DNA of 64,000 bases. Origin: RGIG3002 sp964449325 (GTDB lineage Bacteria > Bacillota > Clostridia > Lachnospirales > Lachnospiraceae). The stretch lies in assembly GCA_964449325.1 (NCBI GenBank), contig CAYUYJ010000011.1:39031-103030 (forward strand), read 5' to 3'. Under the pieces are notes generated by a model. That model had not been told where the DNA came from and ran no database searches. It saw only the letters and a program-made list of their open reading frames with translations. Below, piece after piece: positions 52,049 to 60,628 of this stretch. The stretch's first letter is position 1, and each line of letters starts with the position of its first letter. A program made the translations under genes and the position numbers.

Positions 52049-52402
52049 TTATTTTTTTAGATTCTCCATCATTCTGGCAATATCCTCTTTTTTAGAATTA
52101 ATGTTTTCCTCTGACTTTTTCATATCATCATGAATATCACTTAAAGTCTGTTTTGCCTGTTCATTACGAACACTCATATTCGCATAGACTCGGTGCATAG
52201 TCTCATCACACTTTTCCTCATTCTTCAATACAACATCGTCCTGTTTTGTATTTTCTTCAAATTTACTCTCAGGTGATTTTTCATTGATATTTCCGGAAAC
52301 AGAAGATATATCACAACAATCTTTCTTATTTAACACTTTATAAACCAAAAAACCACCTGCTACTGCAACAAACACTATTCCAACCAAATGTTTCAGTTTC
52401 AT
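52049..52402 (-). CDS. Small signal-anchored protein sharing a C-terminal tail with its upstream neighbour
   Basis: A 117-aa protein with an N-terminal membrane helix (HLVGIVFVAVAGGFLVYKVL) and a charged, probably coiled-coil remainder. Its last 40 residues (RNEQAKQTLSDIHDDM through NSKKEDIARMMENLKK) closely match the tail of the 541-aa protein encoded just upstream (RNRQADVILRQT, KKKADINRLLASLKED). The shared tail suggests a common docking site. AGGAGG lies 7 bases before the ATG. Ten-base gap to the upstream gene, 19-base gap to the downstream gene. Confidence 0.65.
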   Translation of the reverse strand: MKLKHLVGIVFVAVAGGFLVYKVLNKKDCCDISSVSGNINEKSPESKFEENTKQDDVVLKNEEKCDETMHRVYANMSVRNEQAKQTLSDIHDDMKKSEENINSKKEDIARMMENLKK

Positions 52403-52413
52403 ATAAAGTCCTC

Positions 52414-54039
52414 CTAATCTTCCTTTAAACTTGCTAATAATCTATTAATATCTGCTTTCTTCTTATCGATATTATCTAAACTTGACTTCATCTCACCCGC
52501 TGTTTGCCTAAGAATCACATCTGCCTGCCTATTTCTCTCCTGCATAGATTCCTGCACTTCTGCTTTGGTCTTGTCCAATTTACGTTCCTTTAGGTTAATC
52601 AACTCTATCTGTTTATTTAAAATATCATTACCTTTTTCTATCTGAGCATATACATTATCTGCCCTTTGTTGTTTTGCTATAGCTTTATCAATTAAATTTA
52701 ATATTATAGCACCAACAACACCGGAAATCATACTTGCAAAAAAAAGCCCCATTACATTTGCCAAAGAACCCAGTAAAGGTATCTTAATTGTTTCTAACAC
52801 AGGAAATCCTGCTATCAAAGCCTTTTCTATAAGTTCTCCACCAAATATGGCACCCATAGCCGTTAATCCTGCCACGATTATTTTTCCTACTTCTGCCACC
52901 TTTACACTAAAAGATTTATCACGATTTTCTTTATTGGTAAGGTATGCTATAGCATCTCCAAATGACCTAAATCCCTGTTTTATTAAACTTGCCAACTTAG
53001 TAAACAAACTAACAACAGGACCAAATATTTCAGATACAATTGTCCCCACGGCAGTCGTAACTCCTGTACGCAAAAACGATGAGAGTTTAAAAACGAAATT
53101 TTTTATTGCTTGTTTCATTTCTTCCAAAAAACCCTTAAAAGACTTTGCTTTTGCCTTCAAGAAGCGAATCATTCCATTCATAACTTCCTTCAGTAAATCA
53201 AAAAGAGCTTGCACCGCCATTGTTTTTAATGCATCTTTTCCGGCTTTCTTTCCCGTTTCTTTTACAACACCTTTTGCTATATCTTTATTTATTGCTTTAC
53301 GTGCCTGTGCATCTTTTTGTTTCATTAATTCATCGTCTGCATCTAATTTATCTTGCAAACGCTTATTATTCTTTTCTTTGGCAAGTCGTTTTTCAGTCTC
53401 AGACATATTTGACTCATCAATTTTTTGGTTAGCCCTTTCGTTTTGTTTCTGAAGTTCCGCCTCTCTTTCTGCACGAGTATCAACCATCTCCTGAACACTT
53501 TTCTTACCTTTACTTTTATTCAAAGATTCATTTGTAGCATTCAAATTTTCTTTTTTATTAGCTAAATCCTCTGTTGCAATATTGGCCTGTTTTCTTCTTT
53601 GATTTTCAAACAGTTCTTTCCTAGACACTGTATGATCTAAATTAGCCTTATCCCCTTGCGTTATGTCTTTTCCTGTGTATTCATCACGCAAGGTGCCTTC
53701 CTGTTGCTTTTGTTTCATTTCTTTGTTTGCTTCTTTATAACGTTCATCCTGCATAACTTTTTTACCTACTTCCTCGTAAGTTTCAGGATGCTCTCTGTCA
53801 TATTGCTGAATCAAAGTTTCGGCAGTCATGTCCAATCCTATTTGATTGCCGAATTGTTTCCACACCTCATCCAATACAACTTTACCCAACGCATCTGGGT
53901 TTCCAATTTTTTCTTTATCTTCTTTTAACATTTCCAAATCAGAAAATACTTTTTCCAATTCTTCTTCTAACTCACGCTCTTTTTCATCAAAATCAAAATC
54001 TAAGCTGGCGTCTTCATATGCATTTTCATTTTCATTCAT
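52414..54039 (-). CDS. Membrane protein with N-terminal HNH-like motif
   Basis: A 541-aa protein starting the operon. The N-terminal 70 residues are acidic and coiled-coil-like. At about 119-180 lies an HNH-nuclease-like pattern: EYTGKDIT, then NLDHTVSRKEL with Asp135-His136, then LANKKENLNATNESLNKSKG, which resembles the Asn-rich third element of HNH folds. CxxC zinc knuckles are absent. A Lys/Glu-rich middle leads to three or four hydrophobic segments (about residues 340-470) and a coiled C-terminal tail shared with the next protein. ATG at 54039 has AAGGAGG 9 bases upstream. HNH activity is inferred from motif likeness only. Confidence 0.65.
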   Translation of the reverse strand: MNENENAYEDASLDFDFDEKERELEEELEKVFSDLEMLKEDKEKIGNPDALGKVVLDEVWKQFGNQIGLDMTAETLIQQYDREHPETYEEVGKKVMQDERYKEANKEMKQKQQEGTLRDEYTGKDITQGDKANLDHTVSRKELFENQRRKQANIATEDLANKKENLNATNESLNKSKGKKSVQEMVDTRAEREAELQKQNERANQKIDESNMSETEKRLAKEKNNKRLQDKLDADDELMKQKDAQARKAINKDIAKGVVKETGKKAGKDALKTMAVQALFDLLKEVMNGMIRFLKAKAKSFKGFLEEMKQAIKNFVFKLSSFLRTGVTTAVGTIVSEIFGPVVSLFTKLASLIKQGFRSFGDAIAYLTNKENRDKSFSVKVAEVGKIIVAGLTAMGAIFGGELIEKALIAGFPVLETIKIPLLGSLANVMGLFFASMISGVVGAIILNLIDKAIAKQQRADNVYAQIEKGNDILNKQIELINLKERKLDKTKAEVQESMQERNRQADVILRQTAGEMKSSLDNIDKKKADINRLLASLKED

Positions 54040-54123
54040 ATCCCCATTCCTCCTTAAATCCTCGCTTTGATTTCTACTTTCTACTGTAAAAATAGCACAC
54101 TTGTTGTCCAAAAAAATGTACTT

Positions 54124-54151
54124 ATTATATATTTCTTACAAAAATAAACAA
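54124..54151 (-). promoter_or_regulatory. Promoter of the HNH/AAA operon
   Basis: On the minus strand TTGTTT (54146-54151) and TATAAT (54124-54129), 16 bases apart, 85 bases upstream of the first start codon. Confidence 0.6.
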
Positions 54152-54204
54152 ATATGTATAATTTCCCCTATGTTACAGTATATCATTTCGTGTATTATTT
54201 TACC

Positions 54205-54240
54205 AGAGAAAAGGCACCCAAGCATTTCTGCCCGAGTGCC
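54205..54240 (-). terminator. Terminator of the serine recombinase pseudogene
   Basis: On the minus strand GGCACTC and GGGTGCC pair (one G-U) around a 14-base loop, followed by TTTTCTC, 14 bases after the recombinase stop. Confidence 0.55.
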
Positions 54241-54254
54241 ATCAACTCCTATCT

Positions 54255-55782
54255 CTATACTCTTACTTCAAATCCGTTCTTGAAAATGAACCTTATATCG
54301 TTCTTGGATTTCACAACCACTTCCTGCACAAGGCTGCTCCAAATCCCGGCATCAAACTCGTGGGTTAAGCCGTCCTGCTTTTCCAAAGTGCGAATGAACC
54401 CTTTGAACAATTCCCTCTTAGCCTTCTTGCTTTCTATCTGCTCTGCGATGTCATCATACTTAGCTTTTGCCTTTTCATACCTTGCCGTAAGTTCGGCATA
54501 GCGTTTTTCATACTCATCCTGGTCTAATGCTACCCGGCTGTTCTCTGCAATGGCAATCTGCATCTGCTCCGAGATGATATTAAGTTCTGTGATGCTATCC
54601 TGTAAATCCCTGTCAAGCGAATCCGTATCACAGACTATCTCCATCATAACTTTGGTATTGGCAAGAATCTCATCCCTTTCAGAAAATAACTCGTTGACCG
54701 CCTTGATGAACAATTCCTTCAACTCATCCTCGTTGATGTGTGGTGTTTTGCACTTGCAGCCATCAGCATATTTATTATTACATCTGTAGATGACCTTTCT
54801 GTACTTATCATTGGAATGCCAGACCTTGGCTCCATACCAAGAACCACATTCTCCACACTTTATTATGGAAGAAAACAGTCCAACTCCACTATACTTCTGC
54901 ATACCCTTTCGCCTTAAAATTTCTGCCTGAACTTGGTCGAATTGGTCGGCTGTCACAATGCCCTCATGATGTCCTTCCACATAATACTGTGGCACTTCGC
55001 CATTGTTCACTACCAGCTTATGAGTCAGGAAATCCTTTGTGAACGTCTTCTGCAAAAGGGCATCCCCTTTGTATTTTTCATTCTGAAGGATACTCATCAC
55101 TGAACTTGGATGCCAATTATCTTTCCCGGCAGGGGTCTTCACTCCCATTTCGGTAAGTTCACAGGCAATCTTGTATGTGGAATACCCTTCAAGATATCTT
55201 TTATAAATATATCTGACGGTTACTGCCTACTCTTCGTTGATGATAAACTCGCCTTCGAGTCCTCTGTCATACCCAAGGAAATGTTTGAATCCTATGCTCG
55301 CCCTTCCGTCTGCGAACATTTTTCTTTTGTCCCATGTGGTATTCTCTGAAATGGATCTGGATTCCTCCTGTGCTAGGGAACTCATTATCGTAATGAGAAG
55401 TTCCCCCTTTGCATCAAGCGTCCAGATATTCTCTTTCTCAAAATAAATCTCCACACCTTTTTCCTTCAGTTCCCTGACTGTTGTTAGGGAATCAACGGTA
55501 TTTCTTGCAAATCGGCTGAACGACTTTGTGATGATGAGGTCTATCTTTCCAGCAAGGGCATCCTCAATCATCTGATTAAAACCCTCTCTTCTTTTTGTAT
55601 TTGTAGCTGTAATACCTTCATCAGAATACATCCCGACAAAAATCCAATATCACGGGAAGTAATGTAGTTGGTATAATAATCCCTCTGAGCCTCATATCTG
55701 GTAGCCTGTTCTTCATGCTCCGTTGAAACTCGTGCATAACCAGCGACTCTAATGCTTTTTTAAAATAATCCTGTTCTGACAT
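54255..55782 (-). pseudogene. Large serine recombinase, inactivated
   Basis: A site-specific serine integrase of an integrative element, now broken. Translation starts MSEQDYFKKAL at 55782 (AAGGAG upstream), then shifts frame near 55740 before VAGYARVSTEHEEQA, where the catalytic Ser lies. It shifts again near 55640 before YSDEGITATNTKRREGF. An in-frame amber stop at 55227-55229 interrupts INEE-stop-AVTVRYIYKRYLEG. The rest is intact: recombinase domain, zinc ribbon KCGECGSWYGAKVW with CNNKYADGCKC, and coiled coil to 54255. At least three lesions mean the element can no longer move itself by this enzyme. Confidence 0.85.
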
Positions 55783-55818
55783 TTTCCGGCTCCTTAAACC
55801 AATATCAGTTCTTCAAAC

Positions 55819-57324
55819 TCATTGCTGTAAATTTCTTTTTTGATAACATGTAAATACCTGCTCTACACTCTCTTTTTTCAGTTTTGGTGTTACAACACTG
55901 ACAACCGGTACAACCACAAGACCAACTACCATGGCAACAGCTCCGGCATTGATGGGCGAAGCTATATACTTCAAAAAAATATTAGAAACAGTAATGCCAA
56001 CACCACAGGCAAAGCTTGCCCAAACAGCAGCTTTGGTAACACCCTTCCAATACAGTCCGTAAAGAAACGGAGCAAGAAATGCTCCTGCCAGCGCTCCCCA
56101 TGAAATCCCCATCAATTGGGCGATAAAAGTAGGTGGATTAATTGCCAGAACAACGGACAGCACAACAAACATAACAAGAAAGCTTCTCATAACCAAAAGT
56201 TGTTTCTTATCATCCATATTTTTCATTATGTGTCCTTTAATCACATCCAATGTCAAGGTGGAACTGGAAGTCAGCACCAGCGAAGACAGCGTAGACATAG
56301 ACGCAGACAATACAAGCATAATGATAATACCAATCAGCAAATCCGGTAAATTCTGAAGCATGGAAGGTATGATAGCATCATAGATAATTTTACCGTTAGT
56401 GCCATAGATTTGCGGAGAATCAAACAATCTTCCGAATCCCCCAAGGAAATAACATCCACCGGAAATAATAATAGCAAATATCGTAGAAATAATCGTACCT
56501 GCCTGCACTGCCTTTTCATCCTTAATCGCATAGAATTTATGAACCATCTGAGGCAGTCCCCACGTACCCAAAGATGTCAACACCACTACACCCATCAGAT
56601 TAATGGGATCCGGTCCAAAAAAAGAAGCAAAGGCTCCCTTTTGCCCTAATGTCACTGGAATATCACTCTCCAGTTCAGCCAAATCAAACACAGCATTCAT
56701 AAAGCCGCCCTGTCCTTCAAGAGTAGCTATAATGACAGCAATAATGCCAAATATCATAATAATTCCTTGAATCAGGTCATTGATAGCAGTTGCCATATAG
56801 CCGCCCATGATGACATAAAGACATGTCAATGTAGCCATCACAATAACACATACCGTATAAGGTACATCAAATGCCATCTCAAACAGTCTGGAAAGACCGT
56901 TATACACAGAAGCTGTATAAGGAATCAAAAAAACAAAAGCAATAACAGAAGCTGCAATTTTTAGTGCGTTGCTGTCATAGCGCTTTCCAAAAAAGTCTGG
57001 CATGGTTGCTGCCTGAATGTGCTTTGTCATAATGCGGGTTCTTTTGCCCAACACAAGCCATGCAAGGAGAGAACCAATCACTGCGTTGCCAATACCAATC
57101 CACGTAGCGGAAAGTCCATATTTAAAGCCAAACTGCCCTGCATATCCTACGAAAACTACTGCACTGAAATAAGAAGTTCCATAAGCAAAGGCAGTCAGCC
57201 ACGGACCGACACTTCGGCCTCCCAGTACAAACCCATTTACATCCACCGCGTATTTTCTGGCATAAAGACCTACTGCAATCATCGTTGTAAAGAAAACAAT
57301 TAATAAAGCAATTTTAATTATCAT
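55819..57324 (-). CDS. Sodium:solute symporter family protein
   Basis: A 501-aa sodium/solute symporter (SSS family, PutP/PanF-like) with about 13 membrane helices. Recognisable blocks are VLGGRSVGPWLTAFAYGTSY near the N-terminus, TWIGIGNAVIGSLLAWLVLG, the VIMGGYMATAINDLIQGIIM segment, and SASMSTLSSLVLTSSSTLT, which matches the Na2-site Ser/Thr region of the family. AGAGAGG lies 8 bases before the ATG. It is next to the aryl-acid operon but behind a terminator, so the substrate could be an organic acid or amino acid related to it (inference). Confidence 0.88.
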   Translation of the reverse strand: MIIKIALLIVFFTTMIAVGLYARKYAVDVNGFVLGGRSVGPWLTAFAYGTSYFSAVVFVGYAGQFGFKYGLSATWIGIGNAVIGSLLAWLVLGKRTRIMTKHIQAATMPDFFGKRYDSNALKIAASVIAFVFLIPYTASVYNGLSRLFEMAFDVPYTVCVIVMATLTCLYVIMGGYMATAINDLIQGIIMIFGIIAVIIATLEGQGGFMNAVFDLAELESDIPVTLGQKGAFASFFGPDPINLMGVVVLTSLGTWGLPQMVHKFYAIKDEKAVQAGTIISTIFAIIISGGCYFLGGFGRLFDSPQIYGTNGKIIYDAIIPSMLQNLPDLLIGIIIMLVLSASMSTLSSLVLTSSSTLTLDVIKGHIMKNMDDKKQLLVMRSFLVMFVVLSVVLAINPPTFIAQLMGISWGALAGAFLAPFLYGLYWKGVTKAAVWASFACGVGITVSNIFLKYIASPINAGAVAMVVGLVVVPVVSVVTPKLKKESVEQVFTCYQKRNLQQ

Positions 57325-57401
57325 TTGTATATCCTCTCTCTATTCTTTGTGACTTTAAACTTTTACACTTTAACTTGTTAAATCATTATGATAAAGAAGT
57401 T

Positions 57402-57434
57402 ACCGCTATGTATTCCTTTGTAATGCATAGCGGT
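57402..57434 (-). terminator. Terminator of the iorAB-paaK operon
   Basis: Arms ACCGCTATG and CATAGCGGT (57402-57410, 57426-57434), 15-base loop, just after the amidohydrolase stop. The minus-strand tail (AACTTCTTTA) is only partly U-rich, while the plus-strand tail is TTTCTTT. Confidence 0.5.
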
Positions 57435-57439
57435 TTTCT

Positions 57440-58273
57440 TTAATTTATTCCTAAAAGAAATTTCGCATTCTTAAAAGAAATATTTTTCTTTTCCTCATCA
57501 GTCAATTCACTGCTTTGAAGCCATTCTACAGCCTCTTTCTGTTCTGTCCATGGACTGTCTGTGGCAAACAGAATCCTTTCACTGCCGTGGTTCTTTACCA
57601 TACGACAAAATTGTTCTTTTGGAAGATAGCGCTGCACAAAGGCAGTATCCAAATAAACATCCTGCCCTATCAACAATTCCTCTACCTGTTCCCACTGCTT
57701 CCAACCGCCCATATGAGCCAATATCAGCCGTGGCGCCTTCGTATCCTTCAAAACCTTAAAAGACATAGCCGGTGTACAGTGAACCGGCTCAGGCAAACCG
57801 ATATCTATGCCTGCATGTACCAGAACAATCATGTCCAGTTCCGAAGCATAATTTATAATTCGCTCATAACGAATATCGTCAAAAAACACTTTTTGATAAT
57901 CCGGATGAAGTTTTATGCCACGAAAGCCCATATTCTTCAATTCCCGAAGCTTTGCTCTATAATCCTCACATTCCGGATGAATACCGCCAAAGGACAATAA
58001 CTTCGGTATTTGCCCTTTTTCTGCGTCCAATGCACCATACTGCTCGTTGATTGTCATGGCAAAACGATTAATGCCTGCAAACTGTCTTGGTGCAGTCACT
58101 ACCGGCATAATAACAGAAGTATCCACTCCTGCCTCCTTCATGGATTCCAAAAGACCATTCAGGCAACCGTTCGTTGCAGCCCTAAGACCGGAGACACTTT
58201 CCAGTTCACGAATGGTGGCTCCGGCTATTTTATCCGGAAATATATGTGCATGAAAATCAATGGTCATCATCAT
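57440..58273 (-). CDS. Amidohydrolase-family metal-dependent hydrolase
   Basis: A 277-aa TIM-barrel enzyme of the amidohydrolase-2 group (often decarboxylases or lactonases). The metal motif is IDFHAHIFPD, later His residues are in IKLHPDYQ, VLVHAGID and LAHMGGW, and the barrel-end Asp is in LFATDSPW. The start ATG follows the ACT gene stop by one base, so they are translationally coupled. In this operon it may act on an aromatic carboxylate; no substrate can be fixed from sequence. The length is typical of the group. Confidence 0.82.
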   Translation of the reverse strand: MMMTIDFHAHIFPDKIAGATIRELESVSGLRAATNGCLNGLLESMKEAGVDTSVIMPVVTAPRQFAGINRFAMTINEQYGALDAEKGQIPKLLSFGGIHPECEDYRAKLRELKNMGFRGIKLHPDYQKVFFDDIRYERIINYASELDMIVLVHAGIDIGLPEPVHCTPAMSFKVLKDTKAPRLILAHMGGWKQWEQVEELLIGQDVYLDTAFVQRYLPKEQFCRMVKNHGSERILFATDSPWTEQKEAVEWLQSSELTDEEKKNISFKNAKFLLGIN

Positions 58274-58274
58274 T

Positions 58275-58700
58275 CTATTCCTGAAGTTCATGTCCCGCAA
58301 CCAGTTCAACATCTGTCTCTTTCAGAATCTCGGCTGCCTTATTCAAATCAGAAGTCTTCAACACAATAGAGGCATCGTCTGTCCCGGTAGACAATGCATA
58401 CATATACTCAATATTAATGTGCGACTTACAGATTACCTCCAAAAGTTCCTGCAACTGTCCTACTCTGTGCGCCAGTCTGATGCCCAATACATCTGTAAGC
58501 ATCGCAGAAAAACCATTTTGATGCAACGCATTTCTTCCGACATCGGGTTTGTCTACCAACAAACGTAACAATCCATAATCGCTTGTATCTGCGAGGCTCA
58601 TGGAAACAATATTCACATTTTCCTTTTTAAGTACATCCAGAACCTCATCCAGACGTCCCTCTCTGTTTTCGATAAATACGGATAACTGTTTTAAAAACAT
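58275..58700 (-). CDS. Tandem ACT-domain protein
   Basis: A 141-aa protein of two ACT domains: residues 1-68 (FLKQLSVFIENREGRLDEVL) and 70-138 (GIRLAHRVGQLQELLEVI). ACT domains bind amino acids. Such proteins commonly sit beside phenylacetate-CoA ligase and indolepyruvate oxidoreductase genes in anaerobes, suggesting that they sense aromatic amino acids. AAGGAGG lies 7 bases upstream of the ATG. It follows the second paaK gene after 38 bases. Confidence 0.88.
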   Translation of the reverse strand: MFLKQLSVFIENREGRLDEVLDVLKKENVNIVSMSLADTSDYGLLRLLVDKPDVGRNALHQNGFSAMLTDVLGIRLAHRVGQLQELLEVICKSHINIEYMYALSTGTDDASIVLKTSDLNKAAEILKETDVELVAGHELQE

Positions 58701-58738
58701 AATAGGTCCTCCTTTGATTTACAATCTATATGTTATCT

Positions 58739-60037
58739 TTACACCAATTTACGATTATCAATCACGTGAACAGATTTGCCCATACTGCGTTCCAACGTTT
58801 TGGGCTCTACAAGCTTCACTTTCACAGCCAGACCGATTGCATGTTGAATCACAGTGGCAATCTTCTTGGTCAGCTTCTCCAGTTCTTTGATTTCGTCGGA
58901 GAAGAACTTCTCATCAACTTCTACCTGCACTTCAAGGGTATCCAGATTGTTCACACGGTCTACAATCATCAGATAGTGAGGCTTGGTTTCTCCCATTTCC
59001 AAAAGTGCAGCTTCAATCTGAGACGGGAATACATTAACTCCTCGAATAATCAACATATCATCGGAACGTCCCTTGAAGCGGCTGATTCTTGCTAACGTTC
59101 TTCCACACTCGCAAGGCGAATAGTCAATACTTGTCAAATCTCTTGTACGGTAACGGATTAAAGGAATTCCTTCCTTGGTCAATGTCGTAAATACCAATTC
59201 GCCCGTTTCACCTGCCGGAACTGCTTTTAAAGTTCCGGAATCAATAACCTCCGGCAGAAAATGATCTTCGTACACATGAAGCCCCTTGTGGTATTGACAA
59301 TCACATGCTACACCGGGTCCCATAATCTCCGACAAACCATAAATATCATGTGCATTGATGTGAAGTTTTTCTTCAATCTGCAAACGCATATTTTCCGTCC
59401 ACGGTTCCGCTCCGCAGACTGCACATTTCAACTTTATCTTGTCAATATCGCCGTTCTCTTCCAGAGTCTCTGCAATATGAAGCAAATAAGAAGGAGTACA
59501 GGCTATTGCCGTGACACCAAAATCAATCATCATGGTAGTCAGCTTTTTGGTGTTACCGGTAGACATAGGTACAACAGATGCTCCCAGCTTTTCTGCTCCT
59601 CCGTGAGCACCCAGCCCTCCTGTAAACAGACCATAGCCATATGCCACCTGAATCACATCATTTCTTGTAACCCCTGCCATCGTCAGTGCTCTCGCCACAC
59701 ATTCACTCCAGATTTCCAAATCACGTCTTGTGTAACCCACCACAGTCGCCTTACCTGTCGTGCCGCTGGAAGCATGAATACGGACAATTTCCGATTGTGG
59801 TACTGCAAACAGTCCGAAGGGATAATTGTCACGCAAGTCACTCTTGGTCGTAAAGGGAAGCTTTTCCAAATCTTCGATTCCCTTGATATCCCCTATCTCC
59901 AAACCGATTTCCTGCATCTTTTTCCGATAAAAAGGCACATTGTGGTAGACACGGTCCACTAACTTGACCAGTCTGGCGCTCTGCAGATTCATCAGTTCGT
60001 CTCTGCTCATACATTCTTTTGTTTCATTCCAAATCAT
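58739..60037 (-). CDS. paaK: Phenylacetate-CoA ligase
   Basis: A 432-aa AMP-forming ligase that activates phenylacetate or similar aryl acids with CoA. The phosphate loop is HASSGTTGKATVVGYT; the nucleotide motif is DIYGLSEIMGPGVAC; the hinge is the VFTTLTKEGIPLIRYRTRDL block; and the C-terminal AMP-binding_C_2 domain has IIRGVNVFPSQIEA. The start follows the iorB stop by 3 bases with GGGAG upstream. It is closely similar in layout to the other paaK-like gene at the head of the operon. Confidence 0.92.
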   Translation of the reverse strand: MIWNETKECMSRDELMNLQSARLVKLVDRVYHNVPFYRKKMQEIGLEIGDIKGIEDLEKLPFTTKSDLRDNYPFGLFAVPQSEIVRIHASSGTTGKATVVGYTRRDLEIWSECVARALTMAGVTRNDVIQVAYGYGLFTGGLGAHGGAEKLGASVVPMSTGNTKKLTTMMIDFGVTAIACTPSYLLHIAETLEENGDIDKIKLKCAVCGAEPWTENMRLQIEEKLHINAHDIYGLSEIMGPGVACDCQYHKGLHVYEDHFLPEVIDSGTLKAVPAGETGELVFTTLTKEGIPLIRYRTRDLTSIDYSPCECGRTLARISRFKGRSDDMLIIRGVNVFPSQIEAALLEMGETKPHYLMIVDRVNNLDTLEVQVEVDEKFFSDEIKELEKLTKKIATVIQHAIGLAVKVKLVEPKTLERSMGKSVHVIDNRKLV

Positions 60038-60040
60038 TTG

Positions 60041-60613
60041 CTATCTCCCTTCATACCCCAGCAGAAAAGCTGTTTTATTAATGTCCACCGTCTTAGGGGG
60101 CACCGTTTTTTCAATGACTCGCAGCCATGCATCCTTCTCAAAATCCATATATCTGGCAGCAAGCCCCAGTATAATGATGTTAAATACTTTGGAATTGCCC
60201 AGTTTTTTTGCTTCCTCCATAGCGTTCATGGAGTAAACCTGATATTTCACAGACAGACTCTCAATGATATTTTCCGGATACTCGGCAGAGCCTGTCACCA
60301 CTGTGATAGGGTCAATACGCCAGTCATTCACCAAAATAACTCCATCCGGCTTCAAAAAATGAGCATAACGAAGAGCCTCCAGCTTTTCAAAGGCAATGAG
60401 TACGTCTGCCTGTCCTTCCTCTACAATAGGTTCTGCCACCTTATCACCATAACGTACAAAGGTAACAACACTTCCGCCTCTCTGTGCCATTCCGTGCACC
60501 TCAGACAGCTTTACGTCATATCCGGCATCCACTGTGATACCGCCTAAAATGCGGCTGGTGAGCAAGGTTCCCTGTCCACCGACTCCTACAATCATAATAT
60601 TTTTGGTTTCCAC
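60041..60613 (-). CDS. iorB: Indolepyruvate:ferredoxin oxidoreductase beta subunit
   Basis: A 190-aa gamma-domain subunit of IorAB, which oxidatively decarboxylates aryl pyruvates to aryl-acetyl-CoA with ferredoxin. It begins NIMIVGVGGQGTLLTSRIL and contains VHGMAQRGGSVVTFVRYG, both typical of the KOR gamma family. The start is a GTG at 60613 with GGGAGGAG 9 bases upstream. It sits 15 bases after iorA. Confidence 0.93.
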   Translation of the reverse strand: METKNIMIVGVGGQGTLLTSRILGGITVDAGYDVKLSEVHGMAQRGGSVVTFVRYGDKVAEPIVEEGQADVLIAFEKLEALRYAHFLKPDGVILVNDWRIDPITVVTGSAEYPENIIESLSVKYQVYSMNAMEEAKKLGNSKVFNIIILGLAARYMDFEKDAWLRVIEKTVPPKTVDINKTAFLLGYEGR

Positions 60614-60628
60614 CTGCTTACTCCTCCC

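Noticed and set aside
53846..54070. Long Ser/Phe-rich plus-strand frames opposite the HNH-like gene and similar frames opposite other genes.
   Set aside because: They are antisense shadows of Lys/Glu-rich minus-strand coding regions without ribosome sites.
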